Of a stretch of 64,000 nucleotides of DNA, positions 9,720 to 20,578 are shown in pieces. Numbering within the stretch: position 1 is the first letter of the stretch; every line of letters starts with the position of its first letter. Source of the stretch: Welwitschia mirabilis (lineage: Eukaryota > Gnetophyta > Gnetopsida > Welwitschiales); contig JBOZIK010000001.1 of NCBI GenBank assembly GCA_051453625.1, positions 91,935,605 through 91,999,604 of the forward strand, given 5' to 3'. The notes under the pieces are model-generated. The model was not told the DNA's origin, searched no databases, and saw only the letters and a list, made by a program, of their open reading frames with translations. Made by a program: the position numbers and the translations under genes.

Positions 9720-12484
9720 TTCCTCCTTTGGGACAATGTGGAAATTTAATGCTACAGACACAAAAATCATGTTTGATTTTAAGATAAAATACTTTATTTT
9801 ATATATTGACAACTTTTTTGTCAACATGTCAACAACTTCTTCATTTGTAGAAACATACTTGGGCATTATTACTTCCTCCTTTACCTTGGTCTTTTATGCA
9901 GTAATATTTGATTACAATGTGTTTACTCTTCTTGTGGAGAGTGTATTATTGAGAAAGCATTATGGTTGACATGTTTTCTATACACATATCAGTCGGTGTT
10001 TTTACTTTCATCGATAATTATTCAAATAATTTTAAATCCCCAAAACATGTTGGAGAGAGTCAGCCATGGAGATGTATTCAACTTTAGTAGATGAAAGAGA
10101 CATACATATTTGTTTGTTTGACTTCTAACAAATTAGATTTCTCCCCTGAAATATAATACTATCATAAGTGGGTTTTCTATCTTCAATGGATCCTTCCCAA
10201 TTGGCATCATAAAAAGAATGAATATCTCCATCTCTATTTTCAAATTTAAACCCAAATGTAAGTGTGCCAAGTACATACCTCATGAGATGTTTTAAAGCAA
10301 CAAGATTTCTTTCCCTTGATTCTACCATATATACAGCCATAAATGATGTTGAAATATGACATAAAAATCTCAAAGAGCCTACCATGGACCTATAAAGAGA
10401 AGCATCCACCCTCCTTAAAGAATATTTCCTTTCAATTCTAAGATTTTAAGGTTGTAGTGTGATGCTTGACTTTGCTTCAAGTAGCCCATATTTTTCTATC
10501 ATGTCTTATGCAAACTTTGATTGACATAAAGTCATGGAGTCTTTAATTTAATCAACTTGAATACCCAAAAAATATTTGAGAATGCCAAGATTTTTCATTT
10601 GAAATTTCGTTTTCATCTCCCCCTTAAAGTTTTCAATCATTTTCTCACATGTAGAAAAGAATACTATGTCATTAACATAAAGAAATATCATAATGAAAAG
10701 ATAATTTGAGTATTTAAAATATAAAGTGGTCTCCAAAATACATACTCTATATCATTTTCCAATCAAGTAATCATTAATTCTTATAAACCAAGCTCTTGGA
10801 GCTTGTTTGAGGTCATAAAGAGATTTTTTAAGTTTGCATACTTTGTTTTCTTGGCTTCGATAATAAAACCTTTAGGCTAAAAAAATATATACTTCTTCTT
10901 CTTGATTGCCATTTAAAATGTACTATTAGCATCCATTTGATGCAAAAAGTAACCTCTATGAATTGCTAAAGAAATCATAAGTTCTATAATTTCAAACTTG
11001 GCAACTGATGGAAAAATTTCTTCATAATCAATGTGCTTCTTTTGCTTGTAGCCTCTAGCAACCAGCCTTGCTTTGTAACTTATGACAATACATTTTTCAT
11101 CCATTTTTATTTTGAAAATCCATTTGGAATCAATGATCTTCTTTCTCTTTAGCTTATCCACAAGTTGCCATGTGCCACTTTTTTTTGTATCGCATTAATT
11201 TCCTTCTCTATTGCTTCTCTCCAAATTGGAGATTGAAGTGCTTCATCAATCAATTTTGGTTCATCAATCAAGGATAAATATGCTTTATGAGATGTGCCCA
11301 TACCTCTTGTAAATATCCTCTAGAAATTTGTATTTAATATTTGAGAAGGTGGATTTCCTTTGACAATTGTTGATGGCATAGATGGCTGAGAAGTAATGGA
11401 TCAATCACCCACATTATCGTCTTCATAAGAGAAGTGTGCTAAACCAAATTTTAGTTCATCAAACTTGACATCTCTAGAAATGAAATAACTTCCACTCATA
11501 GGTTCAAAACATTTATACTCATAAGATTTTACATCATATCCAATAAAAATTCATTTCCTACTTCTAAAATCAAGTTTAGATGTTAATTCATTTGGTATGT
11601 GTACCCAACAAGTACAATCGAAAAGTTAAAATGAGATAAATTTGGAACTTTCTTGAAGGTTAAGTCATATGAAGTATTTCCTCGATTTGATGAAGTGAAC
11701 ACCCAGTTGATAAGTTATATGGTGGTAGTAATAGCCTCATTTTAATATGAATTGAGCAATGTGCCTTGTGTCAATAAGCGATGTGCCATTTCTTATATTA
11801 CATCATTTTACCTTTTAGCATTTCTATTACTGTGTGGAGAGTAACCACATGTTGTGTGCTTCATAATACCACAATCATCATAAAATTTATTGAATCCATC
11901 ATTCACAAATTCATCTCCTCTATCACTAGTAATAGCTTTTATTTTTCACTTCAATCGATTTTCAATATGTACTTTACAATATTTAAAGGAAGATAATGCT
12001 TCATCTTTAGAATGGAGAATATAAGACTAGGTGTACATGGAAAAATCATCAATAATTGCCATATAATACTTTAAGTCTTTCATTATGCAAGTATCTATTA
12101 GACCAATCATATCCATGTGTATCAACTAAAGTGGCATAATATTTATTTTCATAGTTTCACTATGTAGATTAGGCCGTATCTTGGTTTTCGTACATGTTTC
12201 AAAAATTTTATTAGTTATTTCTTAACATTTAGTGTCTAAAACACTTTGATATTTTGACAACTTTAAGCATGTCCTAATCTCATGTGCCAATGAATTGAAC
12301 CATTTTTAATTGTAATAGCCATTAGCATAAGTTTTTAATTTTTATTTGATGTACACATTTCATGGAAACCCATGCCTAAATTTTATTTGGAATTCTTTAA
12401 AGAGTAGTAGAGAATCTTGTATCATCCTTTATGTAACATTCATTCTTTTTAAACATAACTTTATTACCTCTTTAAACTCTTTAT
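9720..12484 (-). mobile_element. Copia-2a: minus-strand Ty1/copia pol, decayed
   Basis: Read leftwards from 12484: pre-integrase with HWHMRLGH (about 12260-12290); integrase core with IIDDFS near 12040 and SDRGDEF near 11920; the GY-type C-terminal domain near 11560; the linker ALQSPIWREAI (about 11220-11250); RT with SKWIFKIKMDEK (11080-11125) and YVND in place of YVDD at 10668-10679; RNase H with RSMVGSLRFL (10350-10400) and ANWEGSIEDRK (about 10165-10205). The C-terminal KSKHIVIKYY lies near 9930 and the tail ends near 9725 beside a purine tract (AAAGGAGGAA on minus). Stops and frameshifts occur throughout and the catalytic Asp is lost. Confidence 0.88.
12020..12484 (-). repeat. Pre-integrase segment, copy 1 of a diverged duplicate
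   Basis: This segment aligns along its length with 12585-13080; by eye about four bases in five agree. The two copies lie on either side of a 100-N gap. Both encode the pre-integrase and N-terminal integrase region on the minus strand. Confidence 0.8.
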
Positions 12485-12584
12485 NNNNNNNNNNNNNNNN
12501 NNNNNNNNNNNNNNNNNNNNNNNNNNNNNNNNNNNNNNNNNNNNNNNNNNNNNNNNNNNNNNNNNNNNNNNNNNNNNNNNNNNN
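12485..12584. other. Assembly gap of exactly 100 N
   Basis: Round-number gap of probably unknown true size. It separates two homologous but not identical Copia segments, so the join between Copia-2a and Copia-2b is not proven. Confidence 0.95.
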
Positions 12585-13080
12585 CCAACTAGACCTAGAA
12601 AAATCATCGACAATTACCATAAAATACTTTGAGTCCTTCATTGTGTAAGTATCCATTAGTCCAACCAAATCCATGTGCACCAACTCAAGTGGCATAGGTT
12701 TTCTCCTTATAGTGAAACTATGTAAATTATTCTTTTGCTTTGCCTTAATTGTATGTTTCACAAATTCCATGAGGTGTTTCTTGATATCAAAGGTCTACCA
12801 CACTTTGACCTTTTGACATTTTCATAATATTTACGAAACAAGCATGCCCTAATCCCATGTGCTAAAGAATCAAAGGATTTTTAATCAAAATAGACATTGA
12901 CATAAGTTTTGAATTTTTACTTGATGTGCCATCTCCCACGGACACCTATGCATAGATTTGATTTGCAATTTTTTTAAAGAGTAATGCAAAAAGCCTGTAT
13001 CATCCTTTATAGTACAATCATTCTTGTCAAACATAACTTTGTTATCTCTTTGAACCATCTATCCAACTCAAAGTAATAAG
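12585..13080 (-). repeat. Pre-integrase segment, copy 2 of a diverged duplicate
   Basis: Homologous to 12020-12484 in the same orientation; see that entry. This copy is in continuity with gag and protease on its right. Confidence 0.8.
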
Positions 13081-14454
13081 TTAGCAAGCTTAGGCACATG
13101 AAAAACATCATGAATAGCAATCCATATTCAATCTTAAAGATTTATTTTAACATCTCCAATGCCTTCTACCTTGATAAAAATACCATCACCAACTTTGATG
13201 AATCCCAAATCAGTAGGCCTTTAATTGATAAATAAATTTTTATTTGAAGTCATGTGATTTAAACAACTACTATCGATACTGCATGTGGAAGAATCAATAT
13301 TTTTTGTAAAAACTAAGGCTAAATAGTTACTTTTCCTCCTTTAACTTACTTTTCTTTTCTAGTTATTATCTAGAAGTAGATGGTTCACATTCTTCTCTAG
13401 GTTTAGATGAATCTTAATCATTTGAAATGGTGGGAAAACTCACTTTCCATTAACATCATCTTCAATATGGTTGATTTTTTGCAATTCGTGCACCATAGTT
13501 TATTTTTCTTTGTGCCTTATTTAGAGTATTGATTTTGGTACATATTTTGAGGGTTTACCTCTTCTTTTTTGACCATCAATTTTTCACCTCTTTCTGCTTC
13601 CTCTCTAAAAAACTCTAAAATCTTGTTTTTTTTTAACTTGATCTTGAAAAGAATTAAAGGTATAAGGGTTTTGATAACTTTGTCTTCCTCTACTTCTAGC
13701 AAACTTGCCACTTCTTCCTCTTCCTCCATGGGACTTTGCAAAATAGACTTGATCATTTGGAGATTCTTTGTTTTCTAAATCTTCCAATGTTCTTATATGA
13801 GCAACCAATGCATCAACTGTTTAAGATTTTTTGTTTAAAGAAAAGTAATCATAACACTGATATCTAGCATCATTGTAGAGAACTTGAGCTATTTTATCAA
13901 TCTTTTGCCTCTCAGTGAATCCACCATTGTATTCATTAACATTTCTAACTTTTGATACATTCTTTAAAAGAAAGATTCAATGGACTCATCTCTTGTAATG
14001 TAGATATTTTTAAAGTCTAATTTGTGCTTTAACTGTTTGATTTGCATGTTCTCTTAGCTGCTCCTAAACTCATTTTTGAGATGGTCCCAATAGTCCTTTG
14101 CATTTCCTTTTGCTATGATTCTAGCTCCAATGGCTTCACTTATAGACGTATAGATGATCATCTTCGCTAATGCATATGCCTCTTCTTTGATTCATATCTT
14201 CTTGTCTATTCTAGATTTAACCTATTAGTATTCGAAGGATTAAAGAAACAATTCTAAACTACATCATAACATTCATTTAATTTAAGTAATGTCTTTATTA
14301 ATTAATACTAATAAGTGAAATCTTAATTTTGATTAAATATAATTGATCATCTAGGAATCTTCTTTAACATATTGAAATGAAGATGAAAATAACCTTTGTG
14401 ATCTTTAGAAATTCAAATCTAATCTTCTTTAAATATCCATATCTGTGCCTTATA
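12585..14454 (-). mobile_element. Copia-2b: minus-strand Ty1/copia gag, protease and pre-integrase
   Basis: Leftwards from the PBS at 14466: a gag core with EAIGARIIAKGNAKDYWDHL (about 14080-14140), then KHKLDF (about 14010), a gag run ending KIAQVLYNDARYQCYDYF (about 13845-13900), and TLEDLENKE (13770-13795). A basic GRGRSGKFARSRG stretch lies near 13700-13730. A protease motif reads IDSSCLNHMT at about 13265-13295, with DSS where DSG is usual. The pre-integrase follows (12585-13080), with an integrase start VIVDDFSRSSW next to the gap. Frames shift repeatedly, so it is defective. It may be the 5' half of the same insertion as Copia-2a or of a related one; the duplicated segment argues for two elements. 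Confidence 0.85.
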
Positions 14455-14466
14455 GCTGTGATACCA
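14455..14466 (-). other. Primer-binding site of Copia-2b
   Basis: On the minus strand this reads TGGTATCACAGC, one mismatch from TGGTATCAGAGC (initiator tRNA-Met). It is preceded by CCAAAG, a frequent junction between LTR end and PBS in plant copia elements. Confidence 0.8.
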
Positions 14467-14469
14467 CTT

Positions 14470-15173
14470 TGGTAGCAAAAGCCTGTTGAGCCTATTTTGT
14501 TTTGGCTAATTTAAATTAAAGAATTCTTTGATGGTGAAAGATGTCTATATGATGCATAGATGTCTTTGATGTGCTAGATGTCTATCCTAAAAGATCTGTA
14601 ATTCATCTCTTCCTTTTGATAAAATTTAAGTTTTATGAAGATGTCTTTGGACTTGGAAGATGTTTATTTTGTTGATCATATCGTCTCTCTTATTGAGAGA
14701 CATCTATCCCTAAATTGACTTCGAAAATGAGTTTTGTAAAGATGTCTTTGAGGCTGATAAACATGGATGTCATGAATTATAGACATTTATCTATTTGAGA
14801 GACATCTATCCTGCAAGTCATTTTGAAAACAAGGTCCAAAAAACACAAAAAAAAAGCTCTAATGATGAAATACTATCATATCTAGATCAAATAAAACACT
14901 TTAAAATAGAATTTAAAACCTCCAAATCCTCATTCTTTTAGGATCTTTACTCGACTATACAAATCTTTTCCTCCTTTTATGAAATAACATAAGAATCTGT
15001 TCAAATAACCATATCCTTATATAAAGTGTTTACATGCAAAAATTGACATTATAAATAAGTATAATTAATCAATTTTGCATAGGAAAAGACCTTAAACACA
15101 TTTATTTATCATAAAATAATGTCTTTTGCCCTTTTTATTATGTTTTCATAAAATTATAAACTTTCTCCTAACA
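14470..15173 (-). mobile_element. Probable 5' LTR of Copia-2b
   Basis: On the minus strand the segment would start TGTTAGGAG (15173) and end GCTACCA (14470), three bases from the PBS. A minus-strand CTTTATATAAGG near 15012-15023 is a fair TATA box. The part nearest the PBS holds at least seven copies of AGATGTCT or its complement AGACATCT (14540-14815). No matching 3' LTR was found on the left near 9700, so the outer end rests only on the TG/CA rule. Confidence 0.5.
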
Positions 15174-15199
15174 CAAGTAGGTTTATTATTGCCTTTGGG

Positions 15200-17190
15200 A
15201 GTACACTACATAAAAAGAAACATTCTAATACAAAACACTGGTGTAGTTGTAGGACTACTAGTGCTACTAGCTTTTGGAGACAAAGTCACTCAAAACTGAC
15301 ATTCCTACACTTGTTTAGGGAGTTCATCATATTACACTTATAGACCAAGTCAAAAGTTGATCCAAAAGAAACATTAAAATTTGATGACACATGGCAGAAG
15401 TGCAAAATGACATGTCATAATGACATGTGGTAGGAACAAGGATGACTACATGAAAGACATATCACATGATATCCATTGGCAATACCATCATCATTCAAGG
15501 GACATGTCATCATCTCTCTTATATAAGAAGAGAAAAGAATCATCTATTAAGGCTACGTTCCAAAATTTGTAATTTCCTCCATAATTGACCATCCTAATGT
15601 AATCCCCTTTACATACCACCTACTTAACACATCATGGTAAAGCTCTTCAAATTTTTCCTCATCTATAAAAAGGATTGGAACCCCCACTGTAATGGATCTT
15701 TTAGTGGCTAACATTGGGAAAGACTTAAACCACTAGGACATCATGGTGCTCTAATCATCTTCCTTAGGGGGATTATCCTAAGGCAAGTTGAGGAGTCCAC
15801 ATACATTACCTCTCTTCTTTGATGTAATGTATATTTTTAAATTTTAATTCAAAAATTAATTTTTCATTCTTTCACTGTTAATGCTTAATTCATTTAATAT
15901 CAACAATCTTAAGGTAAGACTAATTATTAAGTAGCTCTTATTCTTTTATTGTTAATGCATATTAATTTGGTATTAGTAATCTTTAAGTGAAACTACTTTG
16001 TTTTTGAGTTCTTTCATAACTGAGTGAGTTTCTTCAGGTTACTTCTATGATATTATAGTCACTATTGTTTGATGAATCTTATGCATAATTGTTCATACTT
16101 TCCATGCTAATGAAGGGCTATAAAGAATCAAAGTAACTGAATAACTTTTGAAATAGACATGTCTGTGAAGATGCGGAGTACCTGCACCTAGACAGAAAGA
16201 CCCTATGAATCTTTACTGTTTTCTGGGATTGAGTTTGGATTTTTCTTGCGCAACTTAGGTGGGGGACCAGGAAGGGCCCCTTGTAGGGGGGCCACTAGTA
16301 CTCATGTAATGGATGATATTATGCCTTTAGGTGTAAGTCTTAATGACTTAAATAATTTTAATTTATGTTTCAAGAATATAAGAATCATTGGAGCAAACAT
16401 GAAGCATGAGATGAATCAGTTATAGTCTTAAAGCACTTTCATTCCCTTATGATGTCAACCAAACATCACACTTTAAATCTCAACTTTCTGATTTTTAGTT
16501 TACTTGATTTTTCATTACAAGTTAAATTAATTATGTTTCTTTTGATAAGATAGCGCATATGTTTCCCTGTAAAAGAATGATACTAAGTTCTTACCTAGTT
16601 TAAGTCTAGTTTATATACTAAGACAGATAAGATTTTAGCATCATTGTCTGGAATATTGTTATAGTAATGTTTTAAGAGCACATAATTTTTCTTCTTGCAA
16701 TTTTTAGTTAGTTTTTGTCTTTCTAGTGATGGGTACTATTCATTTTCCAGTGAAACCTAAATTGGTCCTCTTCTCTCTTGTTTGTGCATTTTCTTTTCCT
16801 TCTAGTAGTGGATACTGGTCCTTTTCTAGTGAAACCCAAATTAGTCCAAATTGTTGAACTTGGTTCTTTTATATAACAACTAAACTTTCATTTATACATT
16901 TGATATTTTGTATCACAAGTTTAACAAGTTTTCTATAGGTTGCAAGGAAAACTAAGATTATGAATTAAAAAACTAAACTCTAACAAATTTTTGTGTGCCT
17001 TGTGTTTTTATTATTTTCTATAATTTTTTGTAAATTTTTAGTTTTATTTTGTTTTTATTTCTATTAAAAATATGTAGGATCTATTTTCCTAGGTTGTGGT
17101 TACTAAGTTGTAGTTAATTCAGTTTTTGATAAAAATTTTCTAATACCCTCCAACCTAAAACATATCACATAGACATGAACATAAACTTTG
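15200..17190 (+). mobile_element. Family X, copy 1: LTR/leader of an unclassified retroelement
   Basis: Patches align in order with the leader parts of the three units at 46774-63785: ACACTGGTG...ACTAG (15236), ACATGTGGTAGGA (15423), a TATA region (TATATAAG, 15520-15527; CTATAAAA in the others), AT-rich sequence, and two successive GGTACT...CTAGTGAAACC motifs (16721-16848). A plastid rRNA scrap sits inside. The plus-strand TATA and downstream leader suggest an LTR plus 5' untranslated region. I could not define LTR ends or a PBS, so the class is open. Confidence 0.5.
16141..16320 (+). rRNA. rrn23: Plastid 23S rRNA fragment in the nucleus (NUPT)
   Basis: The stretch matches my memory of plastid 23S rRNA domain V: GAAGATGCGGAGTACCTGCA, then GACAGAAAGACCCTATGAA, TTTACTGTT.TCTGGGATTG, GCGCAACTTAGGTGG and a GGGGGGCC run. 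The differences are mostly C-to-T and G-to-A, as expected after nuclear methylation. Mitochondrial 26S differs in the TTTACTGT to GGGATTG part, so plastid origin is preferred. Only about 180 bases are present and flanks are not plastid-like, so this is a dead transferred fragment. The outer limits are uncertain by about 15 bases. Confidence 0.85.
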
Positions 17191-18545
17191 TATATTTACA
17201 AACTGTTTCTCCTCAAATGAATGAGGTCGTCCTTCCTTGATGGATGCTACTAGCCTTTTAGAATAAAACATTTTGAAATTTTGTGTAGAACCTCATTTAA
17301 CCTCTTTAAAACCTTTCTATTCTTAAGCATCTTCTAAAACCTCAAAAATTCAAAAAAATGTGAATCTTTAGTTAAAACTATAACCTATTTTTGGTAACGT
17401 AATAATGAGTTGGGCCTCTATTCCATTTCAAACACCTTCTAAAATACAACCTATCTCTCTCTGTAACTTTTAAAGCCATGAATAATCCAAATGAACTGTA
17501 GGAGATTTCATTCAATCTAAACAAATTTTAGAGGACTACCTTCAATATAACTTACATTAGCCACAACCCATAAGTCCTTTCAATACAAGATAGACCTCTA
17601 GAAAGTATCTTCAATACCATCTATACATAGATCAACTCCTTTACAATTGTGAATATGAAATCCTTATATTGAACATCAGGAATTTGATCCCATGCCCTCC
17701 ACTACCTTTCATTGTCCTTATTCTTTATCCTCCTTTTTATATTCTTCACCACTAGAATAATACCCTTCATCTTTCTCCTTATAACAGATGTCCTCATCTT
17801 CCTTTAAAGATACCTTTTAAAGATTCTCAGAAGATGATGCCCAAATATCTCCCAACATACCTCAATCACATTTACATTCTATAGAAGAAAATAAGAAAAA
17901 TATTAAGCAAATTCTTCAGTGAAACAACTAAGATCAATGCCCAAATCCTTAGGGATCTTAATCAAAAAAACAAGAAGAAAACCTTCCTACATGCTAGGAT
18001 GCTAAGAGTCTTAAAAACCTTTGAAAGGATTAATGAAAATAAAATTGATGATATCCAAACCATATCCTTTAAGAATAAGGAAGAAACCTAAGAAGAGATC
18101 CATAAAGAAACGTATGAGGAAAGCCAAGAATACCTTGAGTTTAGAAATACCTTAAAATGTGAATGATTGTGCACAACTATGTTGAACTAGAATTAGATAT
18201 ATTAGACAACTAGCAATTAGTAGAGAGTAACAAACTATTTGAGGAAGATTATAAACTAGAGAGTTATACAATAGAGGATGAATTAATAAGTAACATTAAT
18301 GAAATAAACAACATTAAAAATTAACCTATTCTTGAATCATAGCTATCATTGCTTATGTAACCTCATGAGGAAATCCAGCAATCTAATTAAAGAGGAAAAC
18401 ATTAGTAAAGAGCCCAAACATGATTGATTCTATAAAGAATCTTTAACTTCTTCTCAACAACCTTTTGAACCAACTATGTTACCTTCATCTTTATATTCTA
18501 AGAAAGATGTAAATGAAGAAGACAAACCCTTTTATCTATAAAATC
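17190..18545 (+). pseudogene. Gag-like remnant following family X copy 1
   Basis: Sequence just after the leader (ATTTTGTGTAGAACC, 17277) aligns with the same point in the units at 50620, 59510 and 63540, so it should be the start of the element's coding. Conceptual reading gives Lys/Asn/Gln-rich, probably coiled-coil text, for example SIEENKKNIKQIL near 17880 and ETYEESQEYLEF near 18105, but with many stops in every frame. There is no zinc knuckle, protease or RT. It is probably a gag-type protein of a non-autonomous or truncated LTR element; function is not recognised. Confidence 0.3.
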
Positions 18546-19759
18546 ATTTTTTAATACTCATCTCAATGATTACTCACTTTCTCTAATGGTTTTCAATTCA
18601 TCCTTGTCTCCACCCCAAAATGATCTCTTCATGAGTTGTTGAACAAACAAAATTAGGCTAAAAGATGGATGATTTATGATTTTAGATGCATAAATTTTAT
18701 TTCTAATGTTGACGTTTTTCAAATTTTAGGGATTCATATATAAATATTTATAAGGATTCTCTCTCATCCTTGAATGCTTCGCTTTTTTTACTTCATCATC
18801 CAACCATTGCATTCACCATCTTGAGCCTTCATGCATGCATTACTTTGATTTTGTATACATGCTTTTAGATTAGATTTTTCTTTTAATATAAATTTTTCTC
18901 TTAGAATAAATTTAGATTTGAAAAAATTAAAAATGTTTAAAACATTTATGCTTGATACCCTTTTGTACGTCAAACCATCCAAGCACTACCACTTGTATAA
19001 TCATTTCCTTAAATATTTTCATTTAGAAGATTTTAAATACTATTTATGACACAAAATAAATCATCATTGCATTATATCTCTCCACCCACCACCTCCACTT
19101 TGGCACCACCTAATAAACTCCATCAATCATCTTTCCCTTCCATCCATCCATGAGTTTCTAAAATTAGATGATTCTAGTTGATGGCCTTTAATGAAAAAAC
19201 TGATAATAAGTGATCATCTTATTATTACAAATTAGATAGAATTTAAGTTTACTTATAGTTTTTCAAGAAAAGGTTTTGCTTATTTTCAAGTTAATTTGTT
19301 AAGATTAGTTTTACTTAAGATATTCTAATTGAAAAATGTGGTAAAACTCAAGTGGAATCTATCATCATGATATGTTTCATGTTCTTAAAGGATGTTATGG
19401 AGACAAATTTATCTTGACTAGGCTAATGAGCTAATGAATCCTTCATGTGATTAAAATTGATTGAATATAATAAGGAGTANNNNNNNNNNNNNNNNNNNNN
19501 NNNNNNNNNNNNNNNNNNNNNNNNNNNNNNNNNNNNNNNNNNNNNNNNNNNNNNNNNNNNNNNNNNNNNNNNNNNNNNNGAATAAAAAAAAACACACATT
19601 ATACAATGATGAATTAAAATTGGGTTTATTTAACTACATTAAGGCTATGGATGCTCACTGACAATGTGGCGCTAGTGATTTATTTATGACATGTTTAACT
19701 ACATCAAGGCTATAGATGGTTAGTTTTAATGCAACAGTGGCTTCTTCATACATCAACAT

Positions 19760-19807
<48 letters not shown>

Positions 19808-20385
19808 GGTATGAAAGCTCATTTTTTCATTTATTTTTAGTTATGCTTATGGTACTAAAGAAAAATTTAAAATAACAAGTAGCATTTAAAAATTAATTTA
19901 ATTTAATATTTAATAAGGGACTCATAGATGACTAGCTGGGAAACGTGTTTACACTTGAAATTTTTTATATATTTCGTTTATTAAATTTTAGTAAATAATA
20001 TATTTTAAGGCTATAAATATATTGTTTAGTATTGGAATCCCATTAACGAAGTTTTATATTTGTGATTTTTGAAATGTTATTAAAAGAATTAATAGTTGAA
20101 ACTTAGTTATAGGTCATTATGAGTTGTCCAACTTTCACAGAGGCCAAACACCCAAAGTTGATGTTCAAATCATTACCACCACTAGCACTCTTAGCAGAAA
20201 TGATTCTTGAAAAAAATGGATTCCTACGTAATGAATACATTACTAAATCAACCTTATAACATAGAGCTAAAATTAGTCTAATAACTAAAGCAAAAAACTA
20301 GACCTTAAGAATGCTAAGGATTAACACATCTAAATCCTACAGCCTAGGCAGATTTTAGACTAACCATTTGTTATTAACATTTACA
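18546..20385. other. No gene recognised; one 100-N gap
   Basis: AT-rich sequence without recognisable domains. A gap of exactly 100 N lies at 19480-19579. CTACATTAAGGCTATGGATG (about 19632) recurs in changed form at about 19692, a local duplication of roughly 60 bases. A TA microsatellite is listed separately. Confidence 0.5.
19763..19801. repeat. (TA)n microsatellite
   Basis: About 19 uninterrupted TA units. Confidence 0.95.
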
Positions 20386-20402
20386 TAGCATGGGTTGGTA
20401 AG
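20386..20402. repeat. LINE-1 target-site duplication, left copy
   Basis: AACATTTACATAGCATG matches the right copy AACATGAACATAGCATG (26491-26507) at 15 of 17 positions, including a perfect 10-base end. Confidence 0.85.
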
Positions 20403-20578
20403 AGGAAGCTAGGGTTGAAAGATTTTAAATTGACGGGTGTGGTTTTGATTCTAGGAAATTACGATACATATGAGACGATTTCGGCCACTAGACAGACTCT
20501 CTTTGGGTAAGTTGCGGAATCTCATTGATACCTCTACATTAATTTGTTTTAGAGTTTAAAGAGGGGTTTATTCTCCAA

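Noticed and set aside
9691-9969. Plus-strand frame of 92 codons
   Set aside because: Shadow of the C-terminal RNase H region of Copia-2a, which is on the minus strand.
16141-16320. Functional rRNA gene
   Set aside because: Only about 180 bases of a ~2.8-kb molecule, with many substitutions and non-plastid flanks.
15200-18545. Endogenous pararetrovirus
   Set aside because: A TATA box, leader hairpins and coiled-coil-like text would fit, but no movement protein, protease or RT could be recognised, and the PBS is missing; a plain LTR element leader is simpler.
19763-19801. TA run as a regulatory or recombination signal
   Set aside because: A simple microsatellite explains it.
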